In this document: in pieces, positions 11,418 to 19,574 of the stretch
Layout of the letters: every line of letters starts with the position of its first letter
How positions within the stretch are numbered: the first letter of the stretch is position 1
Origin: Prevotella sp.
Lineage (GTDB): Bacteria; Bacteroidota; Bacteroidia; Bacteroidales; Bacteroidaceae
NCBI GenBank assembly: GCA_016901395.1
Contig: JAEAMQ010000100.1
Location: forward strand, 1-32,857
Direction of reading: 5' to 3'
Length of the DNA: 32,857 nt
The notes under the pieces: generated by a model
Database searches by the model: none
What the model saw: only the letters and a program-made list of their open reading frames with translations
What the model was told of the DNA's origin: nothing
Program-made: the position numbers and the translations under genes

Positions 11418-12836
11418 ATGGAACAGGAAATGACCCGCAACGAAGAACGCGGCTTCTACAAGCTCTCATGGCTGCAACGCACCGGTTTTGCCTCCGGCGA
11501 CCTGGCGCAAAACCTCATCTATCAAACCATCGGCATGTACTTGCTGATCTTCTACACCAATGTCTACGGAATCAATCCGGCATCGGCCGCCTTCATGTTT
11601 CTCGTGGTGAGGCTCGTGGATGTGTTGTGGGACCCGTTGGTAGGAACGTTTGTCGACAAGCACTCCCCGCGTCTGGGCAAGTATCGGGCGTATCTGGTGT
11701 TGGGCGGAATACCGCTGACAGGCTTCGCCGTGCTTTGCTTCTGGAACGGTTTCCACGGCTCGCTGGTCTATGCTTACATCACGTATGTGGGCATGTCGAT
11801 GTGCTACACGCTCATCAATGTGCCCTATGGCGCACTCAACGCGTCGCTCACCCGCGACACCAATGAGATTACGGTGCTCACCTCCGTGCGCATGTTCTTT
11901 GCCAATCTCGGGGGTCTGGCCGTGGCCTATGGCATTCCGAAGATGGTTGCCGCGCTTGCTCCCGAAGGACAGGTCAATACGCAGGAAGCCTCCGGTGCAT
12001 GGTTCACAACCATGCTGATCTATGCGCTGGCAGGGCTGGCGCTGCTCATTTTCTGCTTCACGCAGACCAAAGAGCGGGTGGTGATGGACCATAAGGAGAC
12101 GGCAAACGTGAAGGTCTCCGACCTCTGGACAGAGTTTTTGCGCAACCGTCCGCTGCGTGTCCTCGCGTTTTTCTTCATCACCGCCTTCGCGATGATGGCC
12201 ATAGGCAACTCCGCCGGAAGCTATTACATGATCTATAATGTGCATGGAACATCCGACCAGATGGCCAATTTCATGGCCCTGGGATCTGTACCCGCCTTCA
12301 TTTTCATGCCTATGGTTCCGGCCATCAAGCGAGCCATCGGCAAGAAGCAGATGTTTTTCGTGTTTCTGGCAATAGCCATTTTCGGCATGGCGATGCTCTA
12401 TATCATCTCCATGATACCCGCTCTGAAGACCCAGATATGGCTCGTCTATGTGGCTCAGTTTGTGAAATCGACGGGAGTCATCGTTGCCACAGGCTACATG
12501 TGGGCTCTCGTTCCCGAGGTCATCTCTTACGGCGAGTACACCACAGGGCGCCGCATCTCGGGTATCGTCAATGCCCTCACCGGCATCTTCTATAAGGCAG
12601 GCATGGCCCTCGGCGGCGTGGTGCCGGGGCTGGTGCTGGCTTTTGTCGACTTCGACCAGACCAATCCCACTACCCAAAGTCCCTTGGCCGAACAGGGCAT
12701 ACTGTGGTTGGTGGCCGTCCTTCCGGCCGCACTGCTCATGCTCGCCATGCTGATTATCTCCAAATATGAGCTCTCCGATGATGTCATCGACGATATAAAC
12801 AAGAAGATTGAGGAGCGGCAGCTGAACCAAGAATAG
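11418..12836 (+). CDS. GPH-family sugar:cation symporter (MelB/XynD-like)
   Basis: 472 aa with about 12 hydrophobic segments, a major-facilitator-type transporter of the glycoside-pentoside-hexuronide:cation symporter family. The N-terminal motif YKLSWLQRTGFASGDLAQN and the cytoplasmic loop DPLVGTFVDKHSPRLGKYR (with the conserved D..D and R-x-GKYR residues) are typical. It moves a sugar, here probably xylose or small xylo-oligosaccharides, with Na+ or H+ across the inner membrane. Start ATG at 11418 follows a TACCTTTG promoter by 33 nt. It is the only complete protein gene on the plus strand between two minus-strand operons, and it shares their predicted operator. It is distinct in sequence from the other GPH symporter at 28016-29467, which suggests different substrates. 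Confidence 0.9.
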   Translation: MEQEMTRNEERGFYKLSWLQRTGFASGDLAQNLIYQTIGMYLLIFYTNVYGINPASAAFMFLVVRLVDVLWDPLVGTFVDKHSPRLGKYRAYLVLGGIPLTGFAVLCFWNGFHGSLVYAYITYVGMSMCYTLINVPYGALNASLTRDTNEITVLTSVRMFFANLGGLAVAYGIPKMVAALAPEGQVNTQEASGAWFTTMLIYALAGLALLIFCFTQTKERVVMDHKETANVKVSDLWTEFLRNRPLRVLAFFFITAFAMMAIGNSAGSYYMIYNVHGTSDQMANFMALGSVPAFIFMPMVPAIKRAIGKKQMFFVFLAIAIFGMAMLYIISMIPALKTQIWLVYVAQFVKSTGVIVATGYMWALVPEVISYGEYTTGRRISGIVNALTGIFYKAGMALGGVVPGLVLAFVDFDQTNPTTQSPLAEQGILWLVAVLPAALLMLAMLIISKYELSDDVIDDINKKIEERQLNQE

Positions 12837-12872
12837 GAAAATTTACGCGGCAATCCTGCGAAATGGGTCTGA

Positions 12873-12902
12873 GAGAGGGTATGCCTGCGGCCACCCCCTC
12901 TC
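12873..12902 (+). terminator. Possible terminator after the GPH symporter gene
   Basis: GAGAGGG (12873-12879) pairs with CCCTCTC (12896-12902) over a 16-nt loop, followed by GTATTTTGC. It lies 36 nt after the stop codon. The T tract is weak. From here to about 13105 no gene or other clear signal is seen, apart from a hairpin at 13046-13080 (GCGTTTC paired with GAAACGC). Confidence 0.45.
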
Positions 12903-13147
12903 GTATTTTGCAACAAAATCAAGGCTCTGTCCACACGCTTCAGTCGCAGGATGAGAACTTCTCTGTGGGTGCACAGGGCACACATGTGCCATCCTCCCCC
13001 TGCCCAACAGGAAGTTTCTCACAAAGGCGGCGAGCTCAGGATGTTGCGTTTCAGACAAACGGCAATGGTCTGGGAAACGCAAAAAGACTATGCTGTACCG
13101 TTATCATTCATGAAATAGAATGGAATTAGACATAAAAAGTCATAGAA

Positions 13148-13213
13148 TGAAACAAAAACACTTGTCTTTGAGACCTACAGCAAAAGCTTTTCAGAAAAGA
13201 AAACATAACTTTG
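13148..13213 (+). promoter_or_regulatory. Promoter and operator facing the GH115 convergent gap
   Basis: TAACTTTG at 13206-13213 is preceded by TGAAACAAAA starting at 13148, exactly 58 bp upstream, with a second half-site TGAGAC at 13169, 21 bp further on. This is the arrangement of the xylan-regulon promoters, yet no protein gene lies downstream on this strand. A weaker box-like TGAAATAGAATGG is seen at 13111. Confidence 0.65.
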
Positions 13214-13218
13214 CTGAT

Positions 13219-13367
13219 AAGTAAGTTAGATAGATATTTAGGTTTGTTTTATAAGTTACAAGAACTAATCGGTTGTTCAACATCTCATGGAAGACACCTT
13301 CTGAAAAAAGGTTTTTCAGGAAAAGCAAAACGGCGGATGCCCCATCACGGGGAGTCCGCCGATTTCT
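13219..13367 (+). ncRNA. Predicted small RNA of the xylan regulon, about 150 nt
   Basis: The promoter at 13206-13213 predicts a start near 13220. Downstream are a perfect 8-bp hairpin CTGAAAAA-AGG-TTTTTCAG (13301-13319) and a strong hairpin at 13331-13361 (CGGCGGA paired with TCCGCCG, plus CCCC/GGGG) followed by ATTTCTT, which would end the transcript. No credible open reading frame is present: the only ATG, at 13288, opens a five-codon frame. PUL-associated regulatory RNAs are known in Bacteroides; this one matches no family I can recognise. It could instead be an antisense or 3' element of the GH115 transcript if the terminator leaks. Existence is inferred from promoter, operator and terminator only. 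Confidence 0.42.
13331..13361 (-). terminator. Bidirectional terminator after the GH115 gene
   Basis: A stem of CGGCGGA/TCCGCCG extended by CCCC/GGGG closes on ATCA. On the minus strand it is followed by TTTTGCTTTTCC and lies 58 nt beyond the GH115 stop codon, ending the xylosidase operon. On the plus strand it is followed by ATTTCTT and would end the predicted small RNA. Confidence 0.8.
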
Positions 13368-13418
13368 TAAAACTAATCTATCTATTGACACACATACGGA
13401 TAAAGCCTCATCCATGTG

Positions 13419-15941
13419 TCATTTGGTTGATTCGTGTGACCCATCCACAAAGATGGTATAGGGCGACTCTTCGCCAAAGAGGTATTGGGGCTTGTAACCG
13501 CCAAGGTCTACGACTATCTTCTCAAACACAATACCCGGGGATTTGGGCTGGAGGGTCAGCTTGTGCGACTGGCCTTCGGCAATGGGCAGTTCGACGATGC
13601 TCTCCACGGCACGGCGCGCCACGGTGGGATAATAGACCGAATAGATGTTCTTGGGCAACTCATTGAGGTCTTTGTTGAAGTTGATGTCTGTCGACTGACC
13701 GTCGAGTGTCACCGAGTAGACCATGCCACCCACGTTCATATAGTCGAGCGTAGACTTCACCACCACATGGATTTTCACCGTGCGGACCTTGGTAGAAGTG
13801 TTGAATCGGTAGACCAGATTGGACTTCCCGGTCTGCACTGTGTAGGGCATCAGGGCTATGGCATCACGGCTTCGTCCTACAAAAGGCAAGACAGTCCACC
13901 GGCCTTCGCCGTCGTCGTTGGCCTCATGATAGTGGGTGGCCTCCATCACCACCTGCCCGTCGTGCTCGCTGAAGGTATAGGCCGATGCCTTGTTGTTGTC
14001 CAACCGATAGACCTTGGGACAAGTGTCCTTCTTGAAATTATCGTTCCAACTGGTGTATCCAATGTGTTTCTGCGTCATCATTCCGTTCCATTTGCCCCCC
14101 GCGATGTCGTGATTGTAGGCGGCACATAGCAATGAATCGCGCTTGAACGCCTGCTCCACACGGGTCGCCCACTCGTCGGTCTCGGGGTCGTTTTGCTCAT
14201 AGAGCGCATGGTTCATGGCCTGGGCGTAGTACATCTGATAGAGGTTGCTCATGGCCTGCACGGGAAACAGCACCAGCTCGCGGTAGCTATCCTGCTGCTC
14301 GGGACGCAGAGAGAGGTATTGGTTGAGCGCGTCGGCCTCCAACCTCACATAGTCGTCGGCCACGCGCCGCCACTCGCCCGTCTCCAGGTTATAGGTCTTG
14401 GCATCGAGCATCTCTGCCGTGCAGCGACCGGCATACTTGCCTTGGAGGTTAAGGATGCGGGCCACCTCGTCAGCCTGTTGCTCCCCCCAGGCCGCTTGAC
14501 AGAACTGCCGTGTGTGATCCACAATGTTATCAGCCTGATAGCGTTGGGGGTTCCAGGCCATGTCAAGGAAGAACTGTATGGGGTATTCCATCGGCTTGAG
14601 GTCGCCCACATTGAGCACCCATAGCCGCTCGATGCCATGCGTGTAGGCCAGCTGCAACTGCTCCCACATGTTTTGGGTGGGGGTTACATTGAGCCACTTC
14701 GTATTGCGCGGGGCACCCACATAGTCCACATGGTAGTAGAGTCCCCAGCCACCTTTGCGGGCTTTCTCCTTGGGCGACGGCACCCGTCTCACGTTGCCCC
14801 AGTTGTCGTCGCAGAGCAACAGCGTCACGTCGTCGGGCACACGCATGCCCTTGTCGTAGTAGTCGAGCACCTCCTTATATAATGCCCACACCTGCGGTGT
14901 CTCGCTGGCGGGTCGCCGTGTAACATCGGCGATGATCTTTCGCTGGTTGTTTACAATCTTCTGCATGAGTTTGGTGTCAGCCTCTTCGCTCATGGCGGCA
15001 TCGCCGTCGCCACGCATACCGATGGTCACCACGTCTTCCTTACCCTTGATGCGCTCTATGCCCTCACGGAAAAAGCGGTCCAACTGCTCCTGGTTGGTGG
15101 TGTAATCCCACGTCCCCCACTTGCTTCGGCTCGACGCATACTCCTGATGATTGCGGGCCATCGGCTCGTGATGGGAGGTGCCCATGATGATGCCCATCTC
15201 GTCGGCAGTCTTGGAATTGAGCGGGTCGTCGGCATAGAAGGCCCACGACCACATCGCCGGCCACATGAAATTGGCCTTCAGGCGCAGGAGGAGTTCGAAG
15301 CATTTGGCATAGAACTCATGGCCTCCACGCCGTGTCTTGAAGTAATTGTGCACCCACGAAGTGAGGCAGGGGGCCTCGTCATTGAGAAATATGCCGCGGT
15401 AGCGCACAGCCGGTTCGCCGTCGGTATAGATGCCGGCTCTGGCATAGATTTGGCTGCGGCGCACCGTCGGCACGTCGGCCCACCAATACCACGGCGACAC
15501 ACCGATCTGCCGGCTCAACTCGTAGATGCCATAGATGGTGCCGCGTCGGTCGCTGCCGGCAATGACAAGCTGAGTGCCGACGACAGTGATGATGAACTTC
15601 TCGGTCTTTCCACGGAGTTGCTTTCCGTCGATTTTGCCCTGCTTCACGAGTCGGTCGATGGCAGGACTGTGGCCTATCGTTCCGACCAGAATGGTGGCCC
15701 GTTCGTCGGAGGCGAGTGTGGCATCGGTGCCTGTGACCCGTCCGAAGTCGAGCACGAGATTGCGGGCAGCCAGCATCACACCCCGCTCGTCGCCACGATC
15801 CACATAGATGGTCGGATGGGTGAGGTCGATGACGCCCGACGTGAAACTCACAAACGGGTCGGCTGCCCTACCCTGAAGGAGTCCGACGAAGATGCAAAAA
15901 CAGAGAATTATCGTTTTTCTGATCATGATGTTAGTATTCAT
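13419..15941 (-). CDS. GH115 alpha-glucuronidase, exported
   Basis: 840 aa with a signal peptide (IRKTIILCFCIFVGLLQGRA). ATGs at 15941 and 15926 are both possible; the first overlaps the upstream gene by 11 bp, the second follows its TAA by 4 nt. GH115 enzymes release (4-O-methyl-)glucuronic acid from internal as well as terminal xylose of glucuronoxylan. Family hallmarks: an N-terminal domain (about 30-180), then the barrel with RGIFLNDEAPCLTSW, NFMWPAMWSWAFYADDP, TIGMRGDGDAAMSEE and LLCDDNWGNVRR, an all-helical region around 500-620, and a C-terminal beta-sandwich ending near FEKIVVDLGGYKPQ. It closes the operon with GH43, GH67 and GH35-like genes. Its presence with GH67 implies that both internal and terminal uronic acid decorations are handled. 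Confidence 0.95.
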   Translation of the reverse strand: MNTNIMIRKTIILCFCIFVGLLQGRAADPFVSFTSGVIDLTHPTIYVDRGDERGVMLAARNLVLDFGRVTGTDATLASDERATILVGTIGHSPAIDRLVKQGKIDGKQLRGKTEKFIITVVGTQLVIAGSDRRGTIYGIYELSRQIGVSPWYWWADVPTVRRSQIYARAGIYTDGEPAVRYRGIFLNDEAPCLTSWVHNYFKTRRGGHEFYAKCFELLLRLKANFMWPAMWSWAFYADDPLNSKTADEMGIIMGTSHHEPMARNHQEYASSRSKWGTWDYTTNQEQLDRFFREGIERIKGKEDVVTIGMRGDGDAAMSEEADTKLMQKIVNNQRKIIADVTRRPASETPQVWALYKEVLDYYDKGMRVPDDVTLLLCDDNWGNVRRVPSPKEKARKGGWGLYYHVDYVGAPRNTKWLNVTPTQNMWEQLQLAYTHGIERLWVLNVGDLKPMEYPIQFFLDMAWNPQRYQADNIVDHTRQFCQAAWGEQQADEVARILNLQGKYAGRCTAEMLDAKTYNLETGEWRRVADDYVRLEADALNQYLSLRPEQQDSYRELVLFPVQAMSNLYQMYYAQAMNHALYEQNDPETDEWATRVEQAFKRDSLLCAAYNHDIAGGKWNGMMTQKHIGYTSWNDNFKKDTCPKVYRLDNNKASAYTFSEHDGQVVMEATHYHEANDDGEGRWTVLPFVGRSRDAIALMPYTVQTGKSNLVYRFNTSTKVRTVKIHVVVKSTLDYMNVGGMVYSVTLDGQSTDINFNKDLNELPKNIYSVYYPTVARRAVESIVELPIAEGQSHKLTLQPKSPGIVFEKIVVDLGGYKPQYLFGEESPYTIFVDGSHESTK

Positions 15942-17637
15942 AGAGTTTCACATGCAATATCCGCCAGTCGCCCAGGTCAACGTGGCGGCCCTGATGATTC
16001 TGGTCGCCATTGAGCCGGCGGACGTATTGCAGCTGGCCGTTGTCGTCTATGGTCACCTCGTCTACGGTACCCAATCCAATGCGATGACCCTTCCATCGGC
16101 GAGTCGTCGAGGTCTCCGAGGGGCTGGTTCCGTCAAGCGCAAAACCGTCTTCGCCCAACTGTCGTTTCTCGTCCTGACTGAGTTCAGACTGGTGTTTGAA
16201 CACCGTCACCACGCCACTGCCGGCAATGAGATAGTCATTTTTGCCCAATTTGAGGATGAGAGCACCCGTCTCGGGCCATTCGTCGGGATGACTTCCCCAC
16301 GGCAAGGTGTAGCTGTGGCTGCACTTCATGACCACATCGCCATCGGCCATCACCGTGTCTCGGGAGGTCTGGTCGAGCAAAACGCCCCATTTTGTGGGCT
16401 TGTCGCTGCCCTGAGCCTGCAGCAGTCGGGGCATGAGTTGGCGCAGAAGGGCGTAGGCCGAGGTCAGATTGCGTGAGGCCTGAGAGGGTGGATTGTCGAT
16501 GGAGAAGGGACTATAGCCCAGACAGTCGTATTGTCCGAAGACATACATTGCCCGTGCCCCGCTGTAGTCGCCATAGCGCACCTCGGGGATGAAAAGCGGA
16601 TTGTCGGGCAGAGCGTAACGCGAGACCCACGACTTGAAGCCCTTGTCATAGAGGTCGGGAGCCAGCATCGAGATGCTCGGAGCGGCCTGATGCCAGATGT
16701 CCTTGAGGTGAGCGAGAGGCCCCGCCGATGGATATTCGCCAGGCTGACGGCCTCGACTGTTCATGGCAGCATTGACATAGAGCGGCAAGGGATAGATGGA
16801 CTTGGCCGTTTGCGCCAGCCGTTCGACATAGCGCGCATAGTGATAGGTCATGAATTTCTCGTCGGCGTAGCGGTCTGTACCAAACGTTTCGGCCCAGGTG
16901 CGGCCTTCCTTGAGATGCGTTCCCTGCACTTGGTTCAGGTATTTCACGAGAGATGGCGGTACGGTCTTGCGGTATTCCTGCTCTGCCAAAGGCGAATGGT
17001 CGCGGGCATCTTCGAGCATTCCAATCTCGTTTTCCACCTGAAGCATTACCACAGAGTGCCGCTGGTCGGTCTCCTTGATGTGCTGCACCAATCGGCCGAA
17101 GACTTTGTTGTCGGCCTGAAAAACGTTTTCAGAGAAGGCACTTGCTATCTCCAGCGGTTTGCCCTGGGCATTCATCGCACGGGGAAAACGCTTCACATCC
17201 TGTTTGAACCATAGCGGAGCATAACAGCTCATGGAGTTTTTCCAGGCGCCAAACCATAGGAACACCACCTTGAGATGGTGTGTTTCGGCCTGTCGGATGA
17301 CTTCATCGATGAGCGAGAAATCATATTTCCCCTCCTCGGGTTCTATCAAATCCCACTGCGCCGGCACCAAAACGGTGTTGAGTCCCATACTTTCCATGCG
17401 GGGCATCCAACCGGCGATGTCCTCGCGTGAGGTGGCGGACGAGTTGGAAAGTTCGCCGGCGAGCATCAGCATCGGGCGACCGTCTACCACCAGTTGGGTA
17501 GCACTGCCCTGCCGGGCAAGCCTTGCCATGGCAGTGCCTACAGGCTTTGGGCGGGCAGTCTGGGGGCGGTTTTCGCCATGCGACCACAGAGCCGGGACCA
17601 GCATCAGCAGGGTAAGAATCAGGATTTGTGTCTTCAT
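15931..17637 (-). CDS. GH35-like beta-galactosidase (DUF5597-type), exported
   Basis: 568 aa with a signal peptide (MKTQILILTLLMLVPALWSHG). The TIM barrel (about 45-400) fits GH35 of the type with a DUF5597-like C-terminal domain: LNTVLVPAQWDLIEPEEGKYDF, QVENEIG with acid/base E204, and PLFIPEVRYG with nucleophile E352. The C-terminal part (about 420-568) is beta-rich. Relatives are beta-galactosidases found in hemicellulose loci, active on galactosylated xyloglucan or similar side chains. In this operon the likely target is a terminal beta-galactosyl unit on a xylan side chain, but the substrate is inferred only from context. It lies 10 bp after GH67 and overlaps or abuts GH115, so translation is probably coupled. 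Confidence 0.82.
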   Translation of the reverse strand: MKTQILILTLLMLVPALWSHGENRPQTARPKPVGTAMARLARQGSATQLVVDGRPMLMLAGELSNSSATSREDIAGWMPRMESMGLNTVLVPAQWDLIEPEEGKYDFSLIDEVIRQAETHHLKVVFLWFGAWKNSMSCYAPLWFKQDVKRFPRAMNAQGKPLEIASAFSENVFQADNKVFGRLVQHIKETDQRHSVVMLQVENEIGMLEDARDHSPLAEQEYRKTVPPSLVKYLNQVQGTHLKEGRTWAETFGTDRYADEKFMTYHYARYVERLAQTAKSIYPLPLYVNAAMNSRGRQPGEYPSAGPLAHLKDIWHQAAPSISMLAPDLYDKGFKSWVSRYALPDNPLFIPEVRYGDYSGARAMYVFGQYDCLGYSPFSIDNPPSQASRNLTSAYALLRQLMPRLLQAQGSDKPTKWGVLLDQTSRDTVMADGDVVMKCSHSYTLPWGSHPDEWPETGALILKLGKNDYLIAGSGVVTVFKHQSELSQDEKRQLGEDGFALDGTSPSETSTTRRWKGHRIGLGTVDEVTIDDNGQLQYVRRLNGDQNHQGRHVDLGDWRILHVKLYEY

Positions 17638-17647
17638 ATCTTACGGA

Positions 17648-19573
17648 TTAATAATGGGTTATGGGTTGACGGGAAAATTGCTGGAAGTAGTCGAGACACA
17701 CCTTGCGCCACTCCCGCGCATTGTCGAGCTGCACCTGAAGCAGGCCGTCCACCTGCTGCCAGCGCTCATCGTCGACGTAGGGGCGCACATCGGTGTTCCA
17801 AAAGTTGCGGTAAGCCTCGACCATCGACACGCCGAGGTCGTATCGGTGGCACATTTCCTGCCAAAGGGTGTTGCCCGACCGCATGCGGTAAGACCACGGA
17901 ACATGATGGAACCACAGCAGATATTCCTCCGGACAAGAGTCCAACCGTTCATATATCGAGGCGTAAGGCTCACGGTACTGGGCCGTTGCCCCACTGCCTG
18001 TGGCCTGTGTCCGGTCGAAGCCCACACCCGCGGTGTCTGCCTTGTGATAATAAACCGGACACCATTCCAAGGGATAACTGGCTTTGAAGCCGTCGGGTTC
18101 GGGTCCGTAATGATGGTCAAACTTGAAGATATGATGCAGTCCGAGTGGCATCATATAGTTGACACAGGCCTCGCGCGAGGTCATCATCATGGTCTCTACA
18201 GGTTGCAAAAAAGCATTGTCCGAGGTCTTGAAGGTCTGTCGTAACCACTCATCAGCAATCTCCTCTGAGGTGAGACGAGGGTCCCATGCCAGTCTTCCGA
18301 AGGCATACCAGTTGGCTTGAGAGAACGGGTGTCCGCACCAATTGGTGGTGTCGCCGATATTGGCCACACCCGCAATACCCTTCAATCCTGACGGGTCGAC
18401 ATAGGAAAAAAACTCCCTCCACATTGGCGCGAGATATACCAAATGTTTCGATTGGCCCAGATATTCCTGCGTAATCTGCAGTTCGGCCAACTGCGGGGTC
18501 TGGTGGATTTGGTCGAAAATCGGGGCATACGGTTCCCTCGGTTGGAAGTCGAGCGGTCCGTTTTTGGACTGGAGAATGACGTTATCGAGAAACTTTCCGT
18601 CCATATTCCTAAACTCGGAAACGGCTTGCATCACCCGGTCTTCGCCCTTATGGTTGGCCCCGTAGACAAACGAACGCCACACCACCACGCCGCCATAGGG
18701 TTTCAATGCGGCTGCCAACATATTGGCTCCCTCGGCGTGTGACCGGTAATAATCGCCCGGACCAGGCTGACCTTCGCTATTGGCCTTGACCAGAAAACCA
18801 CCGAAGTCGGGTATGAGCGCATAGAGTTCCTTCGCTTTCGACATCCACCAGGCTTGCACTTTGCGGTTCAACGGGTCGGCCGTCTTGGTCTTTCCAAGCA
18901 CCATCGGCGACGCAAAGTTGACCGAAAGGAATACCCGAATGCCATAGGGCCGTAGGAAATCGGCCAGCACGCCCACCTTCTCCAGATAGACACGCGACAG
19001 GATTTGGGCGTTGGCATTGACGTTGTTGAGCACCACTCCATTAATCCCCACCGACGCATTGGCACGGGCATAGATGGTGAGTCGGCTGCGCAGGCTCTCG
19101 CTCAACAGCCCGTTCTGCACCTCGTTCCACTTCCAAATGCTCTTTCCGGCATAGCCACGCTCCACGCTTCCATCCAGATTGTCCCAATGGTTCAGCATGC
19201 GAAGGGCGAAAAACGGGCGTTCTGTCTTGTCCGTTTCGGGTGCGTTTGTATTTTGAAAACGCAGCAATGCGAAGGCACCATAGAGTAAACCGATGTCGCT
19301 GCTGGCCCAAATCGTGGGTTGTCCGGCTGTTCTGACACGGTAGCCCTCGCCCAGATGGAGCGTGCTGTCGAGCACCAATCTCACCGCCGTTCCATGATAA
19401 CCATTGCGCAATTCTGCCTTTGCCAGATGGAGCGTAGCTGTCTCCTGTGCCGTCGTCATGACCTCACACGTCCCCTCGGAGGGTGCAGACAACCACAAGA
19501 GATGCCCGTCATCGGCCTTGGCCAAGACGAAAACACAGAGAAAACCGAGCAAAAACAGAATGCGTCTCATCAT
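17648..19573 (-). CDS. GH67 alpha-glucuronidase, exported
   Basis: 641 aa from ATG at 19573, chosen because it lies one base after the TAA of the upstream GH43 gene and begins the signal peptide MMRRILFLLGFLCVFVLAKA; an open frame to 19630 would overlap that gene by 56 bp. GH67 enzymes remove 4-O-methylglucuronic acid from the non-reducing terminal xylose of xylo-oligosaccharides. Catalytic residues in this numbering: E267 (VKANSEGQPGP, general acid), D342 (NGPLDFQPREP) and E370 (LQITQEYLG). D342 and E370 are 28 residues apart, as in characterised GH67 enzymes. An N-terminal domain precedes the barrel and a helical C-terminal domain follows. Second gene of the xylosidase operon. Confidence 0.95.
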   Translation of the reverse strand: MMRRILFLLGFLCVFVLAKADDGHLLWLSAPSEGTCEVMTTAQETATLHLAKAELRNGYHGTAVRLVLDSTLHLGEGYRVRTAGQPTIWASSDIGLLYGAFALLRFQNTNAPETDKTERPFFALRMLNHWDNLDGSVERGYAGKSIWKWNEVQNGLLSESLRSRLTIYARANASVGINGVVLNNVNANAQILSRVYLEKVGVLADFLRPYGIRVFLSVNFASPMVLGKTKTADPLNRKVQAWWMSKAKELYALIPDFGGFLVKANSEGQPGPGDYYRSHAEGANMLAAALKPYGGVVVWRSFVYGANHKGEDRVMQAVSEFRNMDGKFLDNVILQSKNGPLDFQPREPYAPIFDQIHQTPQLAELQITQEYLGQSKHLVYLAPMWREFFSYVDPSGLKGIAGVANIGDTTNWCGHPFSQANWYAFGRLAWDPRLTSEEIADEWLRQTFKTSDNAFLQPVETMMMTSREACVNYMMPLGLHHIFKFDHHYGPEPDGFKASYPLEWCPVYYHKADTAGVGFDRTQATGSGATAQYREPYASIYERLDSCPEEYLLWFHHVPWSYRMRSGNTLWQEMCHRYDLGVSMVEAYRNFWNTDVRPYVDDERWQQVDGLLQVQLDNAREWRKVCLDYFQQFSRQPITHY

Positions 19574-19574
19574 T

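Noticed and set aside
11466..12830. Minus-strand open frame of 454 codons opposite the GPH symporter
   Set aside because: Highly charged, His-rich translation typical of an antisense shadow; the symporter frame is strongly supported.
13046..13080. Hairpin GCGTTTC/GAAACGC as a terminator of the GPH symporter gene
   Set aside because: It is followed by an A tract, not T, on the plus strand and lies over 200 nt from the stop codon; role unclear.
13211..13666. Plus-strand open frame of 151 codons starting within the predicted small RNA
   Set aside because: It starts with TTG, runs antisense into GH115 through a strong terminator hairpin and has no recognisable motif.
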